A stretch of 64,000 bases of DNA from Pleurodeles waltl (taxonomy: Eukaryota; Chordata; Amphibia; Caudata; Salamandridae), in NCBI RefSeq assembly GCF_031143425.1, contig NC_090446.1, forward strand, positions 1,025,499,066-1,025,563,065. The letters are read 5' to 3'. The position numbers were made by a program, and so were the translations under genes. The notes under the pieces were generated by a model, which was given only the letters and a program-made list of their open reading frames with translations, ran no database searches and had not been told where the DNA came from. Below are positions 52,921 to 64,000 of this stretch, one piece after another (positions within the stretch are counted from its first letter, which is position 1; each line of letters begins with the position of its first letter).

Positions 52921-55900
52921 AGATTTTGGCCTCTAGCTCAGCCGGCACCTAGGGAAACCTACCAAACCTGTGCATTTTTTAAAACTAGAGACCTAGGGGA
53001 ATCCAAGATGGGGTGGGTTGTGGGGCTCTGACTAGGTTTTGTTACCCAGAATCCTTTGCAAACCTCAGAATTTGGCTAAAAAAACACATTTTCCTCATAT
53101 TTCGATGACAGAAAGTTCTGAAATCTGAGAGGAGCACAAATGTCCTTCCACCCAGTGTTCCCCCAAGTCTCCTGATTCAAGTGATACCACACTTGTGTGG
53201 TTGGGACTAGCGCCCGTGACAGGAAATGCCCCAAAACACAATGAGGACGCATCCCATTTTTTGACAGAAAACAGAGGTGTTTTTTGCAAAGTGCCTACCT
53301 GTAGATTTTGGCCTCTAGTTCAGCCGGCACCTAGAGAAACCTACCAAACCTGTGCATTTTTTAAAACTAGAGACCTAGGGGAATCCAAGATGAGGTGACT
53401 TGTGGGGCTCTGACCAGGTTCTGTTACCCAGAATCCTTTGCAAACCTCAAAATGTGAGTAAAAAAAAAAATGTTCCTTACATTTCGGTGACAGAAAGTTC
53501 TGGAATCTGAGAGGAGCCACAAATCTTCTTCCACCCAGCGTTCACCCAAGTCTCCTGATAAGAATCATACCTCACTTGTGTGGGTAGGCCTTGCGCCCGC
53601 AACAGGAAATGCCCCAAAACACAACGAGGACACATCCCATTTTTTGACAGAAAACAGAGGTGTTTTTTGCAAAGTGCCTACCTGTAGATTTTGGCCTCTA
53701 GCTCAGCCGGCATCTAGGGAAACCTACCAAACCTGTGCATTTTTGAAAACTAGAGACCTAGGGGAATCCAAGATGGGGTGACTTGTGGGGCTCTGACCAG
53801 GTTCTGTTACCCAGAATCCTTTGCAAACCTCAAAATTTGGCTAAAAAAACAAATTTTCCTCACATTTCGATGACAGAGAGTTCTGGAATCTGAGAGGAGC
53901 CACAAATTTACTTCTACCCAGCGTTCCCTCAAGTCTCCCGATACCAATCATACCTCACTTGTGTGGGTAGGCCTAGCACCCGCGGAAGGAATTACCCCAA
54001 AACACAACGTGGACACATCCCATATTTTGACAGAAAACAGAGGTGTTTTTTGCAAAGTGCCTACCTGTAGATTTTGGCCTCTAGATCAGCCGGCACCTAG
54101 GGAAACCTACCAAACCTGTGCATTTTTGAAAACTAGAGACCTAGGGAAATCCAAGATGGGGTGGGTTGTGGGGCTCTGACCAGGTTCTGTTACTCAGAAT
54201 CCTTTGCAAACCTCAAAATTTTGCTAAAAAAACACATTTTCCTCACATTTCGATGACAGAGAGTTCTGGAATCTGAGAGGAGCCACAAATTTACTTCTAC
54301 CCAGCGTTCCCTCAAGTCTCCCAATACCAATCATACCTCACTTGTGTGGGTAGGCCTAGCACCCGCGGAAGGAATTACCCCAAAACACAACGTGGACACA
54401 TCCCATATTTTGACAGAAAACAGAGGTGTTTTTTGCAAAGTGCCTACCTGTAGATCTTGGCCTCTAGATCAGCCGGCACCTAGGGAAACCTACCAAACCT
54501 GTGCATTTCTGAAAACTAGAGACCTAGGGGAATCCAAGATGGGGTGACTTGTGGGGCTCTGACCAGGTTCTGTTACTCAGAATCCTTTGCAAACCTCAAA
54601 ATTTTGCTAAAAAAACACATTTTCCTCACATTTCGGTGACAGAAAGTTCTGAAATCTGAGAGGAGCCACAAATGTCCTTCCACCCAGCTTTCCCCCAAGT
54701 CTCCTGATACAAATGATACCTCACTTGTGTGGGTGGGCCTAGCGCCCGCGACAGGAAATGCCCCAAAATATAACGAGGACGCATCACATTTTTTGATAGA
54801 AAACTGAGGTGTTTTTTACAAAGTGCCTACCTGTAGATTTTGGCCTCTACCTCAGCCGCCACCTAGGGAAACCTACCAAACCTGTCCATTTTTTAAAACT
54901 AGAGACCTAGGGGAATCCAAGATGGGTGGGTTTTGGGGCTCTGACCAGGTTTTGTAACCCAGAATCCTTTGCAAACCTCAGAATTTTGCTAAAAAAACAC
55001 ATTTTCCTCATATTTCGATGACAGAAAGTTCTGAAATCTGAGAGGAGCCACAAATGTCCTTCCACCCAGTGTTCCCCCAAGTCTCCTGATACAAATGATA
55101 CCACACTTGTGTGGGTGGGACTAGCGCCCGCGACAGGAAATGCCCCAAAACACAATGAGGACGCATCCCATTTTTTGACAGAAAACAGATGTGTTTTTTG
55201 CAAAGTGCATACCTGTAGATTTTGGCCTCTAGCTCAGCCGCCACCTAGGGAAACCTACCAAACCTGTGTATTTTTTAAAACTAGAGACTTAGGGAAATCC
55301 AAGATGAGGTGATTTGTGGGGCTCTGACCAGGTTCTGTTACCCAGAATCCTTTGCAAACCTCAAAATTTGGCTAAAAAAACACATTTTCCTCACATTTCG
55401 GTGACAGTTCTGGAATCTGAGAGGAGCCACAAATTTCCTTTCACCCAGCGTTCCCCAAGGTTTCCCGATACAAATGATATCTCACTTGTGTGGGTAGGTC
55501 TAGCGCCCGCGACAGGAAATGCCCCAAAACACAACGAGGACACATCCCATTTTTGACAGAAAACAGGTGTTTTTTGCAAAGTGACTACCTGTAGATTTCG
55601 GCCTCTAGCTCAGCCGGCACCTAGGGAAACCTACCAAACCTGTGTATTTTTGAAAACTAGAGACATAGGGGAATCCAAGATGGGGTGACTTGTGGGGCTC
55701 TGACCAGGTTCTGTTACCCAGAATCCTTTGCAAACCTCAAAATTGGGCTAAAAAAACACATTTTCCTCACATTTCGGTAAAAGAAAGTTCTGGAATCTGA
55801 GAGGAGCCAAACATTTCCTTCCACCCAGCGTTCCCCCAAGTCTCTCGATAAAAATGATACCTCAGTTGTGTGGGTGGGCCTCGCGCCTAGAACAGGTAAT

Positions 55901-58900
55901 ACCCCTAAATACGACGTGGACACATCCCATAATTTGACGGAAAACAGAGGTGTTTTTTGCAAAGTGCCTACCTGTAGATTTTGGCCTCTAGCTCAGCCGG
56001 CACCTAGGGAGTCCTACAAAACCTGTGCATTTTTTAAAACTAGAGACCTAGGGGAGTCCAAGATGGGGTGGGTTGTGGGGCTCTGACCAGGTTGTGTTAC
56101 CCAGAATCCTTTGCAAACCTCAAAATTTGGGTAAAAAAACACATTTTCCTCACATTTCGGTGACAGAAAGTTCTGGAATCTGAGAGGAGCCACAAATTTC
56201 CTTCCACCCAGCGTTCCCCCAAGTTTCCCGATACAACTGATACCTCACTTGTGTGGGTAGGCCTGGCGCCCGCGACAGGAAATGCCCCAAAACAGAACGA
56301 GGTCACATCCCATTTTTTGACAGAAAACAGAGGTGTTTTTTGCAAAGTGCCTACCTGCAGATTTTGGCCTCTAGCTCAGCCGCCACCTAGGGAAACCTAC
56401 CAAACCTGTGCATTTTTTAAAACTAGAGACCGAGGGGAATCCAAGATGGGCGGACTTGTGGGGCTCTGACCAGGTTCTGTTAGCCAGAATCCTTTGCAAA
56501 CCTCAAAATTTGGCAAAAAAAAACACATTTTCCTCACATTTCGGTGACAGAAAGTTCTGGAATCTGAGAGGAGCCAAACATTTCCTTCCACCCAGCGTTC
56601 CCCCAAGTCTCCTGATAAAAATGATACCTCACTTGTGTGGGTAGGCCTAGCGCCAGCGACAGGAAATGCCCCAAAACACAACGTGGACATATCCCATTTT
56701 TTGACAGAAAAGAGAGGTGTTTTTTGCAAAGTGCCTACCTGTAGATTTTGGCCTCTAGCTCAGCCGGTATCTAGGGAAACCTATCAAACCTGTGCATTTT
56801 TTAAAACTAGAGACCTAGGGGAATCCAAGATGGGCTGGGTTGTGGGGCTCTGACCAGGTTCTGTTACCCAGAATCCTTTGCAAACCTCACAATTTGGGTA
56901 AAAAAAAAATTTTCCTCACATTTCGGTGACAGAAAGTTCTGGAATCTGAGAGGAGCCACAAATTTCCTTCCACCCAGCGTTCCCCCAAGTTTCCCGATAC
57001 AAATGATCCCTCACTTTTGTGGGTAGGCCTAGCGCCCACGACAGGAAATGCCCCAAAACACAACGAGGACACATCCCATTTTTTGACAGTAAACAAAGGT
57101 GTTTTTTGCAAAGTGCCTACCTGTAGATTTTGCCCTCTAGCTCAGCCGCCACCTAGGGAAACCTACCAAACCTGTGTATTTTTTAAAACTAGAGACCTAG
57201 GGAAATCCAAGATGAGGTGATTTGTGGGCCTCTGACCAGGTTCTGTTACCCAGAATCCTTTGCAAACCTCAAAATGTGACTAAAAAAAAAACATTTTCCT
57301 TACATTTCGGTGACAGAAAGTTCTGGAATCTGAGAGGAGCTACACATTTCCTTCCAGCCAGTGTTCTCCCAAGTCTCCAGATACAAATGATACTTCACTT
57401 GTGTGGGTGGGCCTAGCGCCCGCGACAGGAAATGCCCCAAAACACAAGGAGGACACATCCCATTTTTTGACAGAAAACAGAGGTGTTTTTTGCAAAGTTC
57501 CTACCTGTAGGTTTTGGACTCTAGCTCAGCCGGCACCTAGGGAAACCTACCAAACCTGTGCATTTTGTAAAACTAGAGACCTAGGGGAATCCAAGATGAG
57601 GTGATTTGTGGGGCTCTGACCAGGTTCTGTTACCCAGAATCCTTTGTAAACCTCAAAATGTGAGTAAAAAAAAACACATTTTCGTTCCATTTCGGTGACA
57701 GAAAGTTCTGGAATCTGAGAGGAGCCACAAATTTCCTTCCACCCAGCGTTCCCCCGAGTCTCCTGATAAAAATGATACCTCACTTGTGTGGGTAGGCCTA
57801 GCGCCCGGGACAGGAAATGCCCCAGAACACAAAGAGGAGACATCCCATTTTTTGACAGAAAACAGAGGTGTTTTTTGCAAAGTGCCTACCTGTAGATTTT
57901 GGCCTCTAGCTCAGCCGGCACCTAGAGAAACATACCAAACCTGTGCATTTTTTAAAACTAGAGACCTAGGGGAATCCAAGATGAGGTGACTTGTGGGGCT
58001 CTGATCAGGTTCTGTTACCCAGAATCCTTTGCAAACCTCAAAATGTGAGTAAAAAAAACACATTTTCCTTACATTTCGGTGACAGAAAGTTCTGGAATCT
58101 GAGAGGAGCCACAAATTTCCTTCCACCCAGCGTTCACCCAAGTCTCCTGATAAGAATCATACCTCACTTGTGTGGGTAGGCCTAGCGCCCGCAACAGGAA
58201 ATGCCCCAAAACACAACGAGGACACATCCCATTTTTTGACAGAAAACAGAGGTGTTTTTTGCGAAGTGCCTACCTGTAGATTTTGGCCTCTAGCTCAGCC
58301 GGCACCTAGGGAAACCTACCAAACCTGTGCATTTTTGAAAACTAGAGACCGAGGGGAATCCAAGATGGGGTGACTTGTGGGGCTCTGACCAGGTTCTGTT
58401 ACCCAGAATCCTTTGCAAACCTCAATATTTGGCTAAAAAAACACATTTTCCTCACATTTCGATGACAGAGAGTTCTGGAATCTGAGAGGAGCCACAAATT
58501 TCCTTCTATCCAGCGTTCCCTCAAGTCTCCCGATACAAATCATACCTCACTTGTGTGGGTAGGCCTAGCGCCCGCGGAAGGAATTACCCCAAAACACAAC
58601 GTGGACACATCCCATATTTTGACAGAAAACAGAGGTGTTTTTTGCAAAGTGCCTACCTGTAGATTTTGGCCTCTAGCTCAGCCGGCACCTAGGGAAACCT
58701 ACCAAACCTGTGCATTTTTTAAAACTAGAGACCTAGGGAAATCCAAGATGGGGTGGGTTGTGTGGCTCTGACCAGGTTTTGTTACCCAGAATCCTTTGCA
58801 AACCTCAGAATTTGGCTAAAAAAACACATTTTCCTCATATTTCGATGACAGAAAGTTCTGAAATCTGAGAGGAGCCACAAATGTCCTTCCACCCAGTGTT

Positions 58901-61310
58901 CCCCCAAGTCTCCTGATACAAATGATACCACACTTGTGTGGGTGGGCTAGCGCCCGCGACAGGAATTGCCCCAAAACACAATGAGGACGCATCCCATTTT
59001 TTGACAGAAAACAGAAGTGTTTTTTGCAAAGTGCATACCTGTAGATTTTGGCCTCTAGCTCAGCCGCCAGCTAGGGAAACCTACCAAACCTGTCCATTTT
59101 TTAAAACTAGAGACCTAGGGGAATCCAAGATGGGGTGGGTTGTGGGGCTCTGACCAGGTTCTGTTACCCAGAATCCTTTGCAAACCTCAAAATGTGGCTA
59201 AACAAACACATTTTCCTCACATTTCGGTGACAGAAAGTTCTGGAATCTGAGATGAGCCACAAATTTCCTTTCACCCAGCGTTCCCCCAAGTTTCCTGATA
59301 CAAATGATATCTCACTTGTGTGGGTAGGTCTAGCGCCCGTGACAGGAAATGCCCCAAAACACAACGAGGACACATCCCATTTTTGACAGAAAACAGAGGT
59401 GTTTTTTGCAAAGTGCCTACCTGTAGATTTTGGCCTCTAGCTCAGCCGGCACCTAGGTTAACCTACCAAACCTGTGCATTTTTGAAAACTAGAGACCTAG
59501 GGGAATCCAAGATGAGGTGATTTGTGGGGCTCTGACCAGGTTCTGTTACCCAGAATCCTTTGCAAACCTCACAATTTGGGTAAAAAAACACGTTTTCCTC
59601 ACATTTCGGTGACAGAAAGTTCTGGAATCTGAGAGGAGCCACAAATTTCCTTCCACCCAGTGTTCTCCCAAGTCTCCAGATACAAATGATACCTCACTTG
59701 TGTGGGTGGGCCTAGCGCCCGCGACAGGAAATGCCCCAAAACACAACGTGGACATATCCCATTTTTTGACAGAAAACAGAGGTGTTTTTTGCAATGTGCC
59801 TACCTGTAGTTTTATGCCTCTTGCTCACCCGGCACCTAGGGAAACCTACCAAACCTGTCCGTTTTTTAAAACTAGAGACCTAGGGGAATCCAAGATGGGG
59901 TGACTTGTGGGGCTCTGACCAGGTTCTGTTACCCAGAATCCTTTGCAAACCTTCCTCACATTTCAATGACAGAAAGTTCTGGAATCTGAGAGGAGCCACA
60001 AATTTCCTTCCACCCAGCGTTCCCCCAAGTCTCCTGATAAAAATGATACCTCACTTGTGTGGGTAGGCATAGCGCCCGCGACAGTAAATGCCCCAAAACA
60101 CAACGAGGACTCATCCCATTTTTTGACAGAAAACAGAGGTGTTTTTTGCAAAGTGCCTACCTGTAGATTTTGGCCTCTAGCTCACCCGGCCCCTAGGGTA
60201 ACCTACCAAACCTGTGCATTTTTGAAAACTAGAGACGTAGGGGAATCCAAGATGGGGTGACTTGTGGGGCTCTGACCAGGTTCTCTTACCCAGAATCCTT
60301 TGCAAACCTCAAAATTTGGGTAAAAAAACACATTTTCCTCACATTTCGGTGACAGAAAGTTCCGGAATCTGAGAGGAGCCACAAATGTCCTTCCACCCAG
60401 TGTTCCCCAAGTCTCCAGATACAAATGATACCTCACTTGTGTGGGTGGGCCTAGCACCCGCGACAGGAAATGCCCCAAAACACAACGAGGACGCTTCACA
60501 TTTTTTGATAGAAAACTGAGGTGTTTTTTACAAAGTGCCTACCTGTAGATTTTGGCCTCTAGCTCAGCGGCACCTAGGGAGACCTACCAAACCTGTGCAT
60601 TTTTTTAAACTAGAGACCTAGGGGAATCCAAGATGGGGTGGGTTGTGGGGCTCTGACCAGGTTTTGTTACCCAGAATCCTTTGCAAACCTCAGAATTTGG
60701 CTAAAAAAACACATTTTCCTCACATTTCGATGACAGAAAGTTCTGAAATCTGAGAGGAGCCACAAATGTCCTTCCACCCAGTGTTCCCCCAAGTCTCCTG
60801 ATTCAAATGATACCACACTTGTGTGGGTGGGACTAGCGCCCGCGACAGGAAATGCCCCAAAACACAATGAGGACGCATCCCATTTTTTGACAGAAAACAG
60901 ATGTGTTTTTTGCAAAGTGCATACCTGTAGATTTTGGCCTCTAGCGCAGCCGCCACCTAGGGAAACCTACCAAACCTGTCCATTTTTTAAAACTAGAGAC
61001 CTAGGGGAATCCAAGATGGGGTGGGTTGTGGGGCTCTGACCAGGTTCTGTTACCCAGAATCCTTTGCAAACCTCAAAATTTGGCTAAAAAAACACATTTT
61101 CCTCACATTTCGGTGACAGAAAGTTCTGGAATCTGAGAGGAGCCACAAATTTCCTTTCACCCAGCGTTCCCCAAGGTTTCCCGATACAAATGATATCTCA
61201 CTTGTGTGGGTAGGTCTAGCGCCCGCGACAGGAAATGCCCCAAAACACAACGAGGACACATCCCATTTTTGACAGAAAACAGAGGTGTTTTTTGCAAAGT
61301 GCCTACCTGT
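52920..61310 (+). repeat. 8.39-kb macro-unit, copy 3
   Basis: Landmarks 53195, 53578, 53961, 54344, 54727, 55109, 55488, 55868, 56251, 56635, 57017, 57401, 57786, 58170, 58553, 58936, 59318, 59700, 60057, 60439, 60821 and 61204 match copy 1 at 41,651-41,652 bp. Differences are very rare. By eye I found G17111 against T58763 and C17418 against G59070. All copy 1-specific variants are present (GTGACTACC, CATAATTTGACG, AAACAAAGG), as are both copy 1 deletions. The extra 5-monomer block of copy 2 is absent. Confidence 0.94.
59952..59953. other. 26-bp deletion junction, macro copy 3
   Basis: The same junction, 41,652 bp from the copy 1 site (landmarks 59700 to 60057). Confidence 0.95.
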
Positions 61311-64000
61311 AGATTTTGGCCTCTAGCTCAGCCGGCACCTAGGGAAACCTACCAAACCTGTGCATTTTTTAAAACTAGAGACCTAGGGGAATCCAAGATG
61401 GGGTGGGTTGTGGGGCTCTGACCAGGTTTTGTTACCCAGAATCCTTTGCAAACCTCAGAATTTGGCTAAAAAAACACATTTTCCTCATATTTCGATGACA
61501 GAAAGTTCTGAAATCTGAGAGGAGCCACAAATGTCCTTCCACCCAGTGTTCCCCCAAGTCTCCTGATTCAAGTGATACCACACTTGTGTGGTTGGGACTA
61601 GCGCCCGTGACAGGAAATGCCCCAAAACACAATGAGGACGCATCCCATTTTTTGACAGAAAACAGAGGTGTTTTTTGCAAAGTGCCTACCTGTAGATTTT
61701 GGCCTCTAGTTCAGCCGGCACCTAGAGAAACCTACCAAACCTGTGCATTTTTTAAAACTAGAGACCTAGGGGAATCCAAGATGAGGTGACTTGTGGGGCT
61801 CTGACCAGGTTCTGTTACCCAGAATCCTTTGCAAACCTCAAAATGTGAGTAAAAAAAAAAATGTTCCTTACATTTCGGTGACAGAAAGTTCTGGAATCTG
61901 AGAGGAGCCACAAATCTTCTTCCACCCAGCGTTCACCCAAGTCTCCTGATAAGAATCATACCTCACTTGTGTGGGTAGGCCTTGCGCCCGCAACAGGAAA
62001 TGCCCCAAAACACAACGAGGACACATCCCATTTTTTGACAGAAAACAGAGGTGTTTTTTGCAAAGTGCCTACCTGTAGATTTTGGCCTCTAGCTCAGCCG
62101 GCATCTAGGGAAACCTACCAAACCTGTGCATTTTTGAAAACTAGAGACCTAGGGGAATCCAAGATGGGGTGACTTGTGGGGCTCTGACCAGGTTCTGTTA
62201 CCCAGAATCCTTTGCAAACCTCAAAATTTGGCTAAAAAAACAAATTTTCCTCACATTTCGATGACAGAGAGTTCTGGAATCTGAGAGGAGCCACAAATTT
62301 ACTTCTACCCAGCGTTCCCTCAAGTCTCCCGATACCAATCATACCTCACTTGTGTGGGTAGGCCTAGCACCCGCGGAAGGAATTACCCCAAAACACAACG
62401 TGGACACATCCCATATTTTGACAGAAAACAGAGGTGTTTTTTGCAAAGTGCCTACCTGTAGATTTTGGCCTCTAGATCAGCCGGCACCTAGGGAAACCTA
62501 CCAAACCTGTGCATTTTTGAAAACTAGAGACCTAGGGAAATCCAAGATGGGGTGGGTTGTGGGGCTCTGACCAGGTTCTGTTACTCAGAATCCTTTGCAA
62601 ACCTCAAAATTTTGCTAAAAAAACACATTTTCCTCACATTTCGATGACAGAGAGTTCTGGAATCTGAGAGGAGCCACAAATTTACTTCTACCCAGCGTTC
62701 CCTCAAGTCTCCCAATACCAATCATACCTCACTTGTGTGGGTAGGCCTAGCACCCGCGGAAGGAATTACCCCAAAACACAACGTGGACACATCCCATATT
62801 TTGACAGAAAACAGAGGTGTTTTTTGCAAAGTGCCTACCTGTAGATCTTGGCCTCTAGATCAGCCGGCACCTAGGGAAACCTACCAAACCTGTGCATTTC
62901 TGAAAACTAGAGACCTAGGGGAATCCAAGATGGGGTGACTTGTGGGGCTCTGACCAGGTTCTGTTACTCAGAATCCTTTGCAAACCTCAAAATTTTGCTA
63001 AAAAAACACATTTTCCTCACATTTCGGTGACAGAAAGTTCTGAAATCTGAGAGGAGCCACAAATGTCCTTCCACCCAGCTTTCCCCCAAGTCTCCTGATA
63101 CAAATGATACCTCACTTGTGTGGGTGGGCCTAGCGCCCGCGACAGGAAATGCCCCAAAATATAACGAGGACGCATCACATTTTTTGATAGAAAACTGAGG
63201 TGTTTTTTACAAAGTGCCTACCTGTAGATTTTGGCCTCTACCTCAGCCGCCACCTAGGGAAACCTACCAAACCTGTCCATTTTTTAAAACTAGAGACCTA
63301 GGGGAATCCAAGATGGGTGGGTTTTGGGGCTCTGACCAGGTTTTGTAACCCAGAATCCTTTGCAAACCTCAGAATTTTGCTAAAAAAACACATTTTCCTC
63401 ATATTTCGATGACAGAAAGTTCTGAAATCTGAGAGGAGCCAGAAATGTCCTTCCACCCAGTGTTCCCCCAAGTCTCCTGATACAAATGATACCACACTTG
63501 TGTGGGTGGGACTAGCGCCCGCGACAGGAAATGCCCCAAAACACAATGAGGACGCATCCCATTTTTTGACAGAAAACAGATGTGTTTTTTGCAAAGTGCA
63601 TACCTGTAGATTTTGGCCTCTAGCTCAGCCGCCACCTAGGGAAACCTACCAAACCTGTCCATTTTTTAAAACTAGAGACCTAGGGGAATCCAAGATGGGG
63701 TGGGTTGTGGGGCTCTGACCAGGTTCTGTTACCCAGAATCCTTTGCAAACCTCAAAATTTGGCTAAAAAAACACATTTTCCTCACATTTCGGTGACAGTT
63801 CTGGAATCTGAGAGGAGCCACAAATTTCCTTTCACCCAGCGTTCCACAAGGTTTCCCGATACAAATGATATCTCACTTGTGTGGGTAGGTCTAGCGCCCG
63901 CGACAGGAAATGCCCCAAAACACAACGAGGACACATCCCATTTTTGACAGAAAACAGGTGTTTTTTGCAAAGTGCCTACCTGTAGATTTCGGCCTCAGCC
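61310..64000 (+). repeat. 8.39-kb macro-unit, copy 4, cut by the window end
   Basis: Landmarks 61586, 61969, 62352, 62735, 63118, 63500 and 63879 match copy 2 at 41,652 bp. It carries the copy 2-specific CGGCCTCAGCC deletion at the last bases of the window and the copy 2 form at 63.66 kb, not the copy 1 form. By eye, differences from copy 2 are C21790 against G63442 and C22194 against A63846. Whether the 5-monomer duplication of copy 2 is also present lies beyond the window. Confidence 0.92.

Larger units (their letters stand above)
1..64000 (+). repeat. Satellite array, about 383-bp monomer, about 167 tandem copies
   Basis: Seen directly: the same roughly 383-bp sequence recurs without a break from the first to the last base. 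The strand is arbitrary, but all monomers share one orientation. Landmark positions run 58, 441, 824, 1207, 1589, 1972, 2355, 2738 and so on to 63118, 63500, 63879. The window opens inside a monomer (1-57) and closes inside one (63879-64000). Differences between monomers are mainly substitutions, plus length changes in one A-tract and a few small deletions. There is no spacer, transposon, rRNA, tRNA or protein-family signal anywhere. Established knowledge: long homogeneous arrays with higher-order repeats are typical of eukaryotic (peri)centromeric or subtelomeric heterochromatin, and 383 bp is about two nucleosome repeat lengths. Inference: eukaryotic satellite DNA; taxon and family name unknown to me. 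Confidence 0.97.

Noticed and set aside
1..64000. CRISPR array
   Set aside because: Repeats are contiguous 383-bp units with no short repeat/unique spacer alternation and no cas genes.
1..64000. Transposable-element origin (LTR, SINE or Helitron tandem)
   Set aside because: I found no terminal repeats, target-site duplications, poly-A tail, transposase or reverse-transcriptase frame. A very old element-derived origin cannot be tested from this window.

Overview
The whole window is one uninterrupted head-to-tail satellite array. The basic unit is about 383 bp. I placed one fixed landmark (the GTGTGGGT-type motif) in every unit and found 168 of them, from 58 to 63879, a mean spacing of about 382 bp. 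All lie on the same strand, with no inversion, no unique spacer, no mobile element and no recognisable gene. Spacings are nearly always 382-385 bp. The exceptions are small shared indels: 357 bp units at four places, and 374-380 bp units near 13.8, 22.2-22.6 and 55.5 kb.

An array this long and gene-free, with nested higher-order repeats (HORs), is what centromeric, pericentromeric or subtelomeric satellite DNA of a eukaryote looks like. The sequence contains nothing that fixes the taxon. I do not recognise the monomer as a named satellite family. A bacterial or archaeal origin looks unlikely but cannot be excluded from sequence alone, because there is no flanking gene to judge by.

Layout: 1-6.5 kb, short 3-monomer HORs (1149 bp). 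6.5-11.3 kb, a 6-monomer HOR (about 2296 bp). 11.3-19.66 kb, an 8.39-kb macro-unit of 22 monomers (copy 1). 19.66-29.95 kb, a second macro-unit (copy 2) carrying an extra internal 5-monomer duplication. 30-36.7 kb, a diverged relative of the macro-unit with a 3-monomer duplication. 37-42.2 kb, a 7-monomer HOR (2681 bp). 42.2-48.9 kb, a mosaic of chimeric monomers. 48.9-64.0 kb, a near-identical second copy of 6.5-22.3 kb: the HOR region (two monomers shorter), macro copy 3 and the start of macro copy 4.

The offset between the two long copies is 42,416 bp before about 52.1 kb and 41,652 bp after it. Private variants show that copy 3 matches copy 1 and copy 4 matches copy 2, so the long duplication moved a block spanning at least the copy 1/copy 2 boundary. 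The window therefore records four nested scales of amplification: about 383 bp, 1.1-2.7 kb, 8.4 kb and 41.7 kb.

No coding function is proposed. Short open frames of 60-110 codons recur in nearly every monomer on both strands, but mostly depend on GTG or TTG starts. They cannot extend through the array because 383 is not a multiple of 3. They are best read as by-products of the repeat.
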